A DNA stretch of 64,000 nt from Biancaea sappan (Eukaryota; Streptophyta; Magnoliopsida; Fabales; Fabaceae), in contig CM073497.1 of the NCBI GenBank assembly GCA_037074585.1, positions 26,862,069 through 26,926,068 of the forward strand. The letters run 5' to 3'. The position numbers were made by a program, and so were the translations under genes. The notes beneath the pieces are model-generated. The model was not told the DNA's origin. It ran no database searches and was given only the letters and a program-made list of their open reading frames with translations. This document shows positions 36,039-47,053 of the stretch, piece by piece (positions within the stretch are counted from its first letter, which is position 1; each line of letters begins with the position of its first letter).

Positions 36039-38020
36039 TGGTGCGTATAATTTATAGCATATATAAAATTCCAGCAGGTATACTGGGTCGTAACAAGTAA
36101 TAAAGTGATAAGTAGAGTATCGTCCCACAGAGATTGAGGTATCAAATAAAATTCAATTAGGCTAAGTGAAATGCTATTAAGACTTATGAAGGAAATTTCA
36201 GAAATTACACAAAAAGGGGGGGTGATGATTGAAACAACACAATATAAATAACTGAAATTTAAATAACTAAATAGAAAACAAAACAAAGAAAAGATGTGGA
36301 CTGGTCACAAATTCCATGGAATTGTACATCATCATCCTTTCGTTTGAATATTCTTGGCTAATTCTATTATGTAATCTTCAATCTAAAATTCTCAGAAAGT
36401 CTTCTAAGACTGAATTATATTAAAATTATAGTTAGGAAGATCTTCACTAATCTATAACTCAAATATAATCCGATCAAGTCCTAATCACATCAATGCCCCG
36501 CAATCGCATATGACATGTTATCTCTTGTCCTACTCATTACAAATACATAGCAATCGCATGCATGTATAAATAACAAGTTTCATAGGACAATAAATAAAAT
36601 AGAACTTTGGCCAAGAAAATACTCATTGGTCCAAATGAATTAAAGTACAATTTCCATTTCATCAAATGACCGACTACACAAGAAAATGAGATTGATTTTG
36701 TTGGTCTAATCTGATTAATTCATAGACAAATTAATCTTTGAATCATTAAAGAACAATTCAATTAAATTACAATCCATTCAATGTTGGCCAATTTTCTAAA
36801 ATATGATTGAATCCAAAAACCTTGAAATTACAATCTAACTTAACCAAAATAATTGACTAAAATCTTAGATCAACCATTCAATTAAGTTATGAAGCTCAAG
36901 AAAATTATTCAAGCCACATAAATAAAACTATCTATATCTAGATAATCTAATTTATGGTGAAAATTACAAGGTCAAACTCAATATCTAGCTAACTCTAGCA
37001 TAGACATCAAAATCCCAAACTCATTGAAGGTTAATCAAGCATTCAAGAGGAAGAATTATCGGTAAAATCCATTCCATTAAACGAAAGTGCATTAAAACTG
37101 AATATATTCAACAATAAAGCTTCATAAAACTGAACTACCTCAATCCTTAAACTCAGAAATTTACATGGAACATGACAAAAAACAGAAAATACAGCAGAAA
37201 TCTAAGAAACTATGAAGGAAAATGGAAGAAAAGGAAAGAAAATGGGAGAAGGAGAGCCATTCCCAAGTGGGAAGGCTTCCTTTCCCTCAAACCAAGCTAG
37301 AGAGTTGCCTCTGTGTTGCTCCCAGCCACTGCTGCTCTAGGAAAGCAGAAAAATGGTGCTAGGACTTCCCATCAGAAAAATGACTTAGCCCCCTCAATAA
37401 ATTTCGGTTTTGCAAATATAAAACTGATCTAACACATGCCTAAAGGAATATTCTGCCCTAGATGCCTCCTTGGATGCTTCTTCCATGATGTGGCAGCACT
37501 TTGACAGCAAAACAGCAGCAGAATTAATATTTCTGCAGCAGCAGATAGGTATGGCAGCAGCAGAATTAATATTTCTGCAGCAGAAAAGTAACAAACAGCA
37601 GCAGAACAGCAGCAGAATATCATGGCAAAATTAATATTTCAGCCATGCTTTTCTGACCTACGAAAATTAATATTTCTGCCCAAAAATTCTGACTACATGG
37701 CATTGAATAAGAGTTCAAGTGGGCCCCACATCCAGCATATCCTAGTCAGCATCTGCATCACCCAAAAAGTGCCACATTAGCATCCAAATCAACATCTTTG
37801 TCCATGTCAGCACTTTTCTCTCCAAAATTAAAATTTGTAGGAATTTAATTGAGCATTTTACCATTCAAGTTCTAAAAATATATAATTGAGACACATTCAA
37901 TCCATAAATAGTTTATACCCAATAAATTCCAAAACATAATAAAATTAGAGAATTGACAAAATTAAAGAGGCAAAAAGGACTAAAATAGGGACTAAAATAA
38001 ATGGAAAAAGCATGTTATCA
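36039..38020 (-). mobile_element. Athila-related solo LTR, mosaic
   Basis: 1,982 bp from TGGTGCGTATAA to CATGTTATCA, with perfect AAGAG duplications at 36034-36038 and 38021-38025. No internal domain. Bases from about 37446 to 37997 are nearly the same as 29622-30175 of the complete Athila LTR, including the GCAGCAG clusters, whereas 36039-37445 is different sequence (GTAGAGTATCGTCCCACAGA near 36110). It is inserted in the Pack-MULE. Confidence 0.85.
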
Positions 38021-38135
38021 AAGAGATGACGTGGCAAAAAGCTTATATGACCTATGAGGTGTAAAAATTACTGGTAACATGGCACTACTAGTCCACATAA
38101 GGTTGAACTGATGGTCAACTAACAGTCAAGTAACG

Positions 38136-39690
38136 TGTCACGTCCCAAAATTTGAGCACGTGACCGGCACGGAAAGTGAATTTCATTTCACCTCCGTAAG
38201 CCTATCTTTCTCTTAAAAATCATACAATTCTTTTTCATGCAACCAAAACGAGTTCTTTATACATACTACAATTACTCACATTACATCAGTGAATGAACCT
38301 ACCCGATTACAGAGATTTCTAGATTTATACAACTTAGAATAAAACTTAACTATTATACCTTTATCCTGAACAAATGAAAAGGTAATCATGGACTAAGGAT
38401 CCATAATTCCTTGTTCCGATATTTACCTTCAGCTGTCAACTCTGAAAAAAAATATCAATAAGAGGGGTATGAGCAAACCACGTGCCCAGTGAGTAGATAA
38501 CACAACATTATGACAAAAAAATATCATACATCATAATGATAACATGCAGCAATCATACGTAAATCGATCATTATATGATATGATATTATTCGTAGTACTT
38601 CACGACAATATCCAAATAAATCAAATACATTTCAACATAATTCAAAAGTTCACAACAACAATCGGTGAAATCAATTTCACACAAATTTCCCGTACCAACC
38701 GGGTCGTCCAGAATACCTCTGGATCGTTGCCCGCGGCCCCTGCCGCATCCACCCTTATCGCTCCATTTATAATCTCCACCCTTATAACTTCACATAAATT
38801 TCTCCATGGGGTGCACCACCATGCCTTTCCTTTCCAGTCAAACACAATCACAATCATATATAAAAACATCCTCAATCATAATCTTGAGCCACATACACAA
38901 CTCAGTCATTTACAATTCAAGCCACAACATAATAAATGTGGTTCCAGCAACATAGCATGTATACAACATAACCCATAATATAGAACAATTATTCAACTCA
39001 GTTCACATGCCATTCACAATCCATTATATAACCTCCATTCATGGGAAAATAAGAAAATATAATTATATACATTACCAGACACGTTCCACAATTGTTTATG
39101 CCTCATCGTTCCACATCATCCTCTTCAAACTTGGATATACAACATATTTCCACTATGATGCAAAAAGTCAATAACAGATATTTAATCATAGCAAGTATTA
39201 ACCCACTCACCTGGATTTCACGCTCTCGGCACTCCCACTTTGCACCTTGACCATTCCTATTGTAACCAGACAAAAACATTAGGGTTACGAAATAGAGAAA
39301 TTTCCTACCACTACTCTCGACCTTTACTCATATCTTAAGTCATAACTCCTAATCGGTAATGAATATCTAAATGAAACTTATACCATTGGAAACTAGACTC
39401 AAAGAACTTTCCAACGATATAAAGTTTGCCCAAAACGGAGTCCGTATGAAGAAGTTATGGCCGATTGAAAATGAGCTAAGGTTTTCCCACACACCTGGCG
39501 CCTGGGCGCCATGCCTTTCTCTTCCCCACATGTCCTTGAGAATTTGTAAAAATTTCCTAAATTAAAAATAAAAATTTCTATTTCCACATTTTCTTCACTA
39601 ATTCAAAAAGAAAATTTTCCACATAATTAAATTTTTCACTAAACTTCAAATCAGACTTTAAATATTCATAAAAATTCTTGGGATATTACA
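38136..39690 (-). repeat. 3' LTR of the non-autonomous element
   Basis: It starts TGTCACGTCCC and ends GGATATTACA as read on the plus strand. The polypurine tract (AAGGGGGGAAGAA on the minus strand) abuts it at 39691. ORFs inside it recur in the other LTR and have no coding resemblance. Confidence 0.95.
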
Positions 39691-39953
39691 TTCTTCCCCC
39701 CTTAAAAGAATTCGGTCCTCCGAATTCAAAACTTACCTCAAGATTGAAGCAAATGCCAATATTTTTTTTATATCTCATTCTCTCTCTTAGAATTTTCACA
39801 ATCAAGTACAAAATATAACAAGTTCAACATATTTTTATTTCTAATACATAAGTTACAGGCAACAAGCTGAACTTGATTTACAAAACAGATAATTTTAATA
39901 CTTAAACATTAGATCAAACATCAGCTTTAGGTACAAACAAAAGAAAAGATAAA

Positions 39954-40502
39954 TTAAGAACGAGGAGGCTTTTGAAATGCAGAAGATGCTCCAGGTCTAG
40001 AAGAAGAAGGTGCTTCAGACCTTAAGGAGGAAGTTAATCGTTGCAGCCTAGAAAGAGTTTCTGGAGGAAACGTCTGGGAAATTTGGCGAAGTGCAGAAGT
40101 CACTCCATTCATACAGTCAATACATCTCGCTTGTTGGTCACGAAAATTTTGAGTTGCAAACATCGAATGTCTATCAACTCTATTCGCCAATTCCCTAAAA
40201 TGACGGTTCAAAAGCTTCTCTTGTTCTGTAAAGAGACGATTTATCAATCTCCCCTGGTCCTCAAAGTGGCGGTTTATCAGTCTTTCCAAGTCCTCCATCT
40301 TTTGTCTCATAAGCGCAAGCTCATTATTAGAAGATGTTGCTGTGCTAACATCCTCTAACTCTACTACATCCCTTTTTCTTTTCTTAGCCTCTGGTGACTC
40401 TTCCATGGATCTCTTATTCTTATAATTCTCCAGGCTAAGATTTAGATCCAGCTCTACCTTGCCAGCCTCAAAATTTAAATTGAAAGATTTATTGCCGGCC
40501 AT
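39954..40502 (-). CDS. Twin gene A: EAR-motif, coiled-coil protein of unknown function
   Basis: 182 residues, intact, in sense with its host retroelement. Seen: an LDLNLSL motif at residues 18-24 (LxLxL type), a conserved KR at 30-31 and SPE at 36-38, a basic cluster KKRKRD at 40-45 that could be a nuclear signal, and an acidic stretch. Three 11-residue repeats at 74-106 (RLINRHF, RLINRLF, KLLNRHF) suggest a hendecad coiled coil. DCMNG lies at 129-133 and a Ser/Pro-rich tail follows. The first 38 residues align without a gap to twin gene B at 41723. Family knowledge: LxLxL motifs recruit TOPLESS co-repressors. A nuclear repressor or scaffold role is inference. I do not recognise the family. 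A TATA-like box lies about 100 bp upstream. Confidence 0.8.
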   Translation of the reverse strand: MAGNKSFNLNFEAGKVELDLNLSLENYKNKRSMEESPEAKKRKRDVVELEDVSTATSSNNELALMRQKMEDLERLINRHFEDQGRLINRLFTEQEKLLNRHFRELANRVDRHSMFATQNFRDQQARCIDCMNGVTSALRQISQTFPPETLSRLQRLTSSLRSEAPSSSRPGASSAFQKPPRS

Positions 40503-41722
40503 ATTTTTCTGAGCTATAAAGGTTGTACAGAAGGAGAAGTTTGATGCTAGAAAGCTTATAGATATAAACTTTTAGTGTAGTGAGCAGCGTAATGGGGCAT
40601 CCATTATATATAGACGAAATTTAGGGCTACAAAACCTTTACATCATACTCTAAAGATGACCTACAGACCTTATCCGACGCAATGCCAACGGTCTCAGATA
40701 AGCATGCCAGAAAATAACAAAATATAATCTAATACAAAAGATTTCCTCAAAAATTTCGGCTAACTTTTGACTCTTGCTCAAATTATTAAACTAATCGCCG
40801 CTTCAATTTATGGCTTCTTAACTCTGTATTTGTCTTATCCAATAATTCTAAATCGAGATATTACTCCATGAACGGGTAGCTTCATACTAGCCTTATCTAG
40901 GTTTTTAATCCGTGGCTTTGCCCTAAGCTTACACATTTTCAAACATACATATTAAAATAAAAACTTCTCACATCTACACATCAAGCGTTCCATAAAGTGA
41001 GAGAAAAATTTTACCTTTCACTTGCCTCTACGAGCATATATGTATATATGTATAAACATAGAGATACATCATTATCTATATATATTTTCATCTATTCAAG
41101 TTCTTTTAAATTTCAGACTTCTCATTCTCTGAATGTATGTAGAATCATTACATATTATTCCTGGCCATAACAAATAACCTTCACTCTCTATGCATGAATA
41201 ACATACATACATATCATATGTATTTAGATACATATAATCACAGTATAATTCAATCAATCATGTATATTATACTTAACTGAAGGCTTTCAAGAACAATACA
41301 AGAAAGCATAGAAATACATTTTAGTTCATCGTGAAAACATCCAAGACACTCTGTAATGGCTACATTGTCGACTTCCTTCAATTTCAGAAAATGCCAACGA
41401 GAGAAATGGAAAAACCAAGTGTAAATCGGCCGCAAATCCACCGAATATTGACTTTCGTGGTTTTGCCATTAATGCGACGCGTTGTTGGTGTGCATGCCTA
41501 CCCTAGACTCCTAGCTTCCAGCTTGCAGAAATCCATAGGTTAAGCGTATAGGGTGCGGCGAAGAGATATCTTCTTTGTCTCTGAGTTCAAATTTTTCCTC
41601 TATAAGAACTATCCCAACGTTCTCAGTTACCACACCACAAAGAGTAATCATCTCTAAGCCTACAACTTCTCAGCATTCCTCTCTTCTCATACTTCGACAT
41701 AAATTTCTAAATTTTTCAAATC
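40503..41722. promoter_or_regulatory. Divergent intergenic region of the twin genes
   Basis: 1,220 bp between two start codons facing away from each other. On the minus strand TATATATAA lies at 40604-40612, about 100 bp before gene A. On the plus strand CTATAAGAA lies near 41600, about 120 bp before gene B, followed by a CT-rich leader. The middle (about 41030-41240) is rich in ATATGTATATATG words. Each gene therefore seems to have its own RNA polymerase II promoter. Confidence 0.55.
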
Positions 41723-42187
41723 ATGGCCACAAGGAAGTACATTGATCTCACAGTGGATGCCAGGAGAGAAGAGCTCGACTTAAACTTAAGTCTGGGCAAA
41801 GACAAGGGCAAAAGACCTTTTGAGGGGTCTCCAGAGAAGCAGAAGGAGAAGAAAATGAAGAAGATCGAGGAAGCTGAGGAGACTAGCACGGGCCATACCT
41901 CAGAGGACAAAATCGCCTGTCTAGAGCAGGAGGTCAAAAATCTGAAAAAGATGATAGAAAACCTAGAGAAGTTAACTAAACGCAATCATGCAGAAATGAC
42001 TTCAAGAATAGACAGGTTCTTCTATTGGTCTACCCAGTGCTTCTGCAATCAACAACAAAGAAGTGTTGATTGTATGAATGGGATTTACACTACCCTCCGC
42101 GATATTGCTCTGTCTCTCGCTCCAAGGAATGGTCGAGGGGTGATGATACAGTACAACCCTCCTAATCCGAGACCACCTCGCTTTTAG
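41723..42187 (+). CDS. Twin gene B: EAR-motif protein homologous to twin gene A
   Basis: 154 residues, intact, antisense to the host retroelement. It shares with twin gene A the LDLNLSL motif at exactly residues 18-24, KR at 30-31 and SPE at 36-38, followed by a lysine-rich cluster (39-47), the STG/STA acidic spacer, a leucine-heptad helix (about 62-85), a Asn-His...Arg-x-Asp-Arg block and the DCMNG motif (116-120). The tail is Pro/Asn/Arg-rich instead of Ser-rich. Overall identity is moderate, so the duplication is old and both copies have stayed open, which suggests selection. Function unknown; a nuclear, co-repressor-binding role is inferred from the motif. A T run of about 18 follows the stop near 42210. 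Confidence 0.78.
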   Translation: MATRKYIDLTVDARREELDLNLSLGKDKGKRPFEGSPEKQKEKKMKKIEEAEETSTGHTSEDKIACLEQEVKNLKKMIENLEKLTKRNHAEMTSRIDRFFYWSTQCFCNQQQRSVDCMNGIYTTLRDIALSLAPRNGRGVMIQYNPPNPRPPRF

Positions 42188-42634
42188 ATTACTCATGCAT
42201 GAGTAATTGTTTTTTTTTTTTTTTTTTGCAATGTAATCCTTCTGCTTTTAATGCCAGTGGTTTCTTTTATGGGATGGTACTCCAAAAATAGTAATAATAA
42301 AATTAAGAAAGATAAAATAAATCAGTCACACAAAATCAATCATGAATTTAACATATAAAGCCCCATACATACAATTTGATCCGACAGCAACGGAATCAAA
42401 ACAAATAATAACCTTTCCCTTACCGAGTTCAAAAGTATAGCCATAACTCTCTAAAACTAAAACTAAAAACATAATTCATAAGAAAAGACAAGTCTTGGAG
42501 GAAAAGGAAATGAAAACATCCTACAGGACCTTCAGTGGAGCCATCTCTCTATAGTCGTGCCCGGGTTCACCACGATAGAGGAGATCCCACTAAGGTTACC
42601 TTACTCTGTAATCGGTAGGAGACCTAATCCCAAA

Positions 42635-42646
42635 GCTCTGATACCA
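42635..42646 (-). other. Primer binding site of the non-autonomous element
   Basis: On the minus strand TGGTATCAGAGC, tRNA-iMet type, three bases inside the 5' LTR (42650). The adjacent leader resembles that of the Gypsy element at 52083. Confidence 0.9.
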
Positions 42647-42649
42647 ACT

Positions 42650-44204
42650 TGTCACGTCCCAAAATTTGAGCACGTGACCGGCACGGAAAGTGAATTTCAT
42701 TTCACCTCCGTAAGCCTATCTTTCTCTTAAAAATCATACAATTCTTTTTCATGCAACCAAAACGAGTTCTTTATACATACTACAATTACTCACATTACAT
42801 CAGTGAATGAACCTACCCGATTACAGAGATTTCTAGATTTATACAACTTAGAATAAAACTTAACTATTATACCTTTATCCTGAACAAATGAAAAGGTAAT
42901 CATGGACTAAGGATCCATAATTCCTTGTTCCGATATTTACCTTCAGCTGTCAACTCTGAAAAAAAATATCAATAAGAGGGGTATGAGCAAACCACGTGCC
43001 CAGTGAGTAGATAACACAACATTATGACAAAAAAATATCATACATCATAATGATAACATGCAGCAATCATACGTAAATCGATCATCATATGATATGATAT
43101 TATTCGTAGTACTTCACGACAATATCCAAATAAATCAAATACATTTCAACATAATTCAAAAGTTCACAACAACAATCGGTGAAATCAATTTCACACAAAT
43201 TTCCCGTACCAACCGGGTCGTCCAGAATACCTCTGGATCGTTGCCCGCGGCCCCTGCCGCATCCACCCTTATCGCTCCATTTATAATCTCCACCCTTATA
43301 ACTTCACATAAATTTCTCCATGGGGTGCACCACCATGCCTTTCCTTTCCAGTCAAACACAATCACAATCATATATAAAAACATCCTCAATCATAATCTTG
43401 AGCCACATACACAACTCAGTCATTTACAATTCAAGCCACAACATAATAAATGTGGTTCCAGCAACATAGCATGTATACAACATAACCCATAATATAGAAC
43501 AATTATTCAACTCAGTTCACATGCCATTCACAATCCATTATATAACCTCCATTCATGGGAAAATAAGAAAATATAATTATATACATTACCAGACACGTTC
43601 CACAATTGTTTATGCCTCATCGTTCCACATCATCCTCTTCAAACTTGGATATACAACATATTTCCACTATGATGCAAAAAGTCAATAACAGATATTTAAT
43701 CATAGCAAGTATTAACCCACTCACCTGGATTTCACGCTCTCGGCACTCCCACTTTGCACCTTGACCATTCCTATTGTAACCAGACAAAAACATTAGGGTT
43801 ACGAAATAGAGAAATTTCCTACCACTACTCTCGACCTTTACTCATATCTTAAGTCATAACTCCTAATCGGTAATGAATATCTAAATGAAACTTATACCAT
43901 TGGAAACTAGACTCAAAGAACTTTCCAACGATATAAAGTTTGCCCAAAACGGAGTCCGTATGAAGAAGTTATGGCCGATTGAAAATGAGCTAAGGTTTTC
44001 CCACACACCTGGCGCCTGGGCGCCATGCCTTTCTCTTCCCCACATGTCCTTGAGAATTTGTAAAAATTTCCTAAATTAAAAATAAAAATTTCTATTTCCA
44101 CATTTTCTTCACTAATTCAAAAAGAAAATTTTCCACATAATTAAATTTTTCACTAAACTTCAAATCAGACTTTAAATATTCATAAAAATTCTTGGGATAT
44201 TACA
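42650..44204 (-). repeat. 5' LTR of the non-autonomous element
   Basis: Same length as 38136-39690 and virtually the same sequence; ends at TATTACA before the duplication TAACG. Confidence 0.95.
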
Positions 44205-44513
44205 TAACGGAACGGGGTTTTCCACACGAAATGAAAGATAAGGGGATCTTTTGTTGAGTTTGAAACTTTATGGGAGTTTTTTGCACAAAAAAGAAAGTTT
44301 AGGTGGATAAAGTGCAATTTTCCCTTTAAAATATGCTATATGTCAAAATTTTTCATGTCATCATTTCCTATTTGCCTTATTTGTAGCTCTCTTATGCTAG
44401 TTGAAAAAATATATATAATCATTTTTTAATAATCGTAAACCGATCATGTTTTAATTGAAAAATCATACATTTGTTATATTTTAATTGCCTCATCAAAATG
44501 TTAATTAAAAACG

Positions 44514-44702
44514 TGTAAAGACCTAACCAAGAAAAACCCAAAACAAATAGAAAGGAATTCAATAAACTTTATTGATTAAGGCTCCAGGCTTGTATAGCCA
44601 AAACACTTTAACAGAAGAGAACAAAAGAAAACAAAGAAAGAAAATAGTCCAAACATACAACTCTAACAAAAAACTAAAAGTGTAACAAAACTACTTCCTA
44701 CA
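44514..44702 (-). repeat. Short 3' LTR of an old minus-strand Copia (inferred)
   Basis: On the minus strand TGTAGGAAGTAG follows a purine-rich tract (AAGAGAGGGAA at about 44703-44713) right after the Copia C-terminal block, and a CA end falls near 44514. No second copy is in the window, so the 189-bp length is inference. Confidence 0.5.
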
Positions 44703-45013
44703 TTCCCTCTCTTGAACTTATGCGATCAATTCACCTTCGGGATAGTACATACTCCAAGCTTCTCATGAAACTTCCAAAAATCCTCTAGTTTTAGTGACTT
44801 TGTCATTAAATCTGCAACTTGGTCTTGAGTTCCACAATACACTAGATTAACCACTCCCTCTTTAGTAAGGTCTCTTAGAAAGTGAAAACACATGTCTATG
44901 TGTTTGGAACGTCTATGCAGAACCAGATTCTTAGATAGTTTAATGGCAAGCTATTATCACACATCACCACAATGCTTCCTTATGATAGATGCCCAAGTTC
45001 CTTCAACACTCTC

Positions 45014-47006
45014 TGTCACATCCCAAAAATTGAGCATGTGAAAAGATACTACTCATTTGATATAATTCTCAAACATACGTTATATACATATATTCTGTAA
45101 GGTTTTACATTCAACCTTAATCATTCATTCCACACTACAGAATTATATTCATCTGATAAGCAAATATAGACATACATAGTCTGATATTTCTATCTCATCG
45201 CAAGCCTAGGAGACCTATAGAAAATACAGAGCTTTTCTAATATCCACATTAATAAGTACTGGTGTCCCACCAGACAGAAATAGAGAATAAACCCAAGGGG
45301 CTTCTAATCTTCAAACGGATACTCTTGTTCTTTATTTTCTGTATCTGAAAAAATAATCATAGGGAGTGTGAGTTTATTTAAAAACTCAGTAAGTAAATAA
45401 CTGTACTATATAAAATATCAAATGTACAAATACCACATTTACTCATATAATTAATTATCTTATACATCGAGTAGTATGGGACTCTAACCCTTTCAAACTC
45501 ATGAATAAGATTTCATAGATATACACCGAGTAGTATGGGACTCTAACCCTTTCAAACTCGTGAATAAGATCTCATAGGTATACGTCGAGTAGTATGGGAC
45601 TTTAACCCTTTCAACTCGTGTATATGTTTCATAGATATGCACTGAGTAGTATGGGACTTTAACCCTTTCAAACTCGTGTATAAGATTTCTTAGATATACA
45701 CCGAGTAGTATGGGACTTTAACCCTTTCACACTCGTGTATTAGATCCCGTAGATCTTTACTCATTAATAAAATAGTGAGAATTCATCACATAGTACAATT
45801 GTCATGAGATAAATAATTTCTTCATACTCTTATTTCTACTGATCATCATATACTCCCATATGAAAAATTAATTGCTTATTATCCAAATAATATTGTAAAT
45901 GGGACTTATATTGTACTTTGACTAGTAATATCAAATTAGCTGAGCAAGGTTATTCACTCACCTTGATTTTTGTCCAAGTTTACCTTGTTCCACACTAGAA
46001 TTTGTGTAGGAAAATTTCCTAGTAAAATATATTACAAGGAATCATAAGAAAGGAAACAAAATCACGAAAATACGTAAAATTTTCTGACTGCTACAGTAAC
46101 GGGTTGCTACAGTACGGTTTGCTACAGTAACGGTTTGCTATAGTGTCGGTTCGCTACAGTGCCGGTTCGCTACAGTAACGTTGACTGCTACAGTATCGTT
46201 GACTGCCGACACTACAGTAACTGCTACAGTACCCGAAGAAAATTTTCCAGATTTTTTCCCGAAATTTCTGGTCGCTACAGTAACTCGAAGAAAAATTTCA
46301 GATTTTCAGTTGCTACAATACTTCGAATTTTGCAGAAAATCTTTCAAAAAAATTCATCCTTTCCTTTCTTTTGATTCAAAACCAGAATCTCAACTCTTTT
46401 AACCGATTATAACTCAAATATAACTTCTAAAACAACTGAGATTCATGAATTATCATCAAAATCTTCAAGAACAAAACCTCCTCTGATCTTGTATATAAAC
46501 TGAAATTTAAGGAAAATAATCGGATTAAAGCTTACCTTTGATCCTTACAAAGCTTTTGAACCGAACAAATAATCAGAAATTCTGAAGATCAAGGAAATGA
46601 TTTGAGAAGAAAATGAAGAACTGAGAGAGAAATCTTTTCTGCTTCCTTCGGCTGAGTGAAAAAGTGAGGGTTACTATTGAAACTTTATATTAAATATTTC
46701 TAATGGGTTATTCAATAACCCATGGGTATCCATAACCCAACATCCAAACCCATCCAGTCAATTTACAATAAATGGATTAATTGACCATTCTGAAACCACT
46801 TTTCCATGAATTTCACCATTCTTAGAATATATCCCTCATTGTGCAAATATTTAGTCCAGTCATTTAACTCAATTTTCATAAATAATATTCAAAGAGAACA
46901 ATTAAATATGAAAATTAAAAATGACCAAAATCAATAACTAAAGTAACGTTGTAGAATTCTAAAATACTCTTAAGCGAATTATATTCTGAAATTAACGGGT
47001 ATTACA
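45014..47006 (-). repeat. 3' LTR of the Tekay-like element
   Basis: 1,993 bp. It contains five copies of a roughly 59-bp tandem repeat and a cluster of GCTACAGT words (about 46085-46320). It matches the other LTR at a constant offset of 7,074 bases. Confidence 0.95.
45461..45755. repeat. 59-bp tandem repeat in the Tekay-like LTR
   Basis: GAGTAGTATGGGACT begins at 45469, 45528, 45587, 45644 and 45703, each followed by an AACCCTTTCA block. The same array is in the other LTR from 52543. Confidence 0.92.
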
Positions 47007-47053
47007 TTCTACCCCCCTTAAAAGAATTCGGTCCTCCGAATTAAAATCGTACC

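Larger units (their letters stand above)
38136..44204 (-). mobile_element. Non-autonomous Tekay-related LTR retrotransposon with a divergent gene pair
   Basis: Two 1,555-bp LTRs (38136-39690, 42650-44204) flanked by perfect TAACG (38131-38135, 44205-44209). I noticed one difference between the LTRs (T at 38571, C at 43085), so insertion is recent. The primer site lies at 42635-42646 and the polypurine tract at 39691-39705, setting minus orientation. The 2.96-kb interior has no gag, protease, RT, RNase H or integrase; instead it encodes two small homologous proteins back to back. LTR ends, leader and tract flank resemble the Gypsy element at 45014-54080. Inserted in the right arm of the Pack-MULE. 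Confidence 0.93.
34860..44324 (-). mobile_element. Pack-MULE: Mutator-like element carrying two host gene fragments
   Basis: The left end reads GGAAAATTGCACTTTACACC and the right end reverse-complements to GGGAAAATTGCACTTTATCC. The arms extend about 150-180 bp inwards: GATGGTCAACTAAC, AAAAATTACTNGTNACATGGCA and GACGTGGC words recur in inverted order. The flanks are TTTAAGATA (34851-34859) and TTTAAAATA (44325-44333), a 9-bp duplication with one mismatch, as for Mutator. Between the arms lie fragments of pyruvate decarboxylase and an LRR receptor kinase and no transposase. Two LTR elements (36039-38020, 38136-44204) inserted later; without them the element is about 1.4 kb. Confidence 0.82.

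Noticed and set aside
38544..38978. 144-aa plus-strand ORF inside the LTR, repeated at 43058-43492
   Set aside because: It recurs only because the LTR is duplicated; composition is low-complexity and no family is recognisable, so I treat it as chance.
45461..45755. Regularly spaced repeats that might suggest a CRISPR-like array
   Set aside because: Units are contiguous 59-bp tandem copies without unique spacers and lie inside a plant LTR.
46159..46402. Plus-strand ORFs in the Tekay-like LTR, repeated at 53233-53476
   Set aside because: Produced by the GCTACAGT repeat cluster; duplicated with the LTR.
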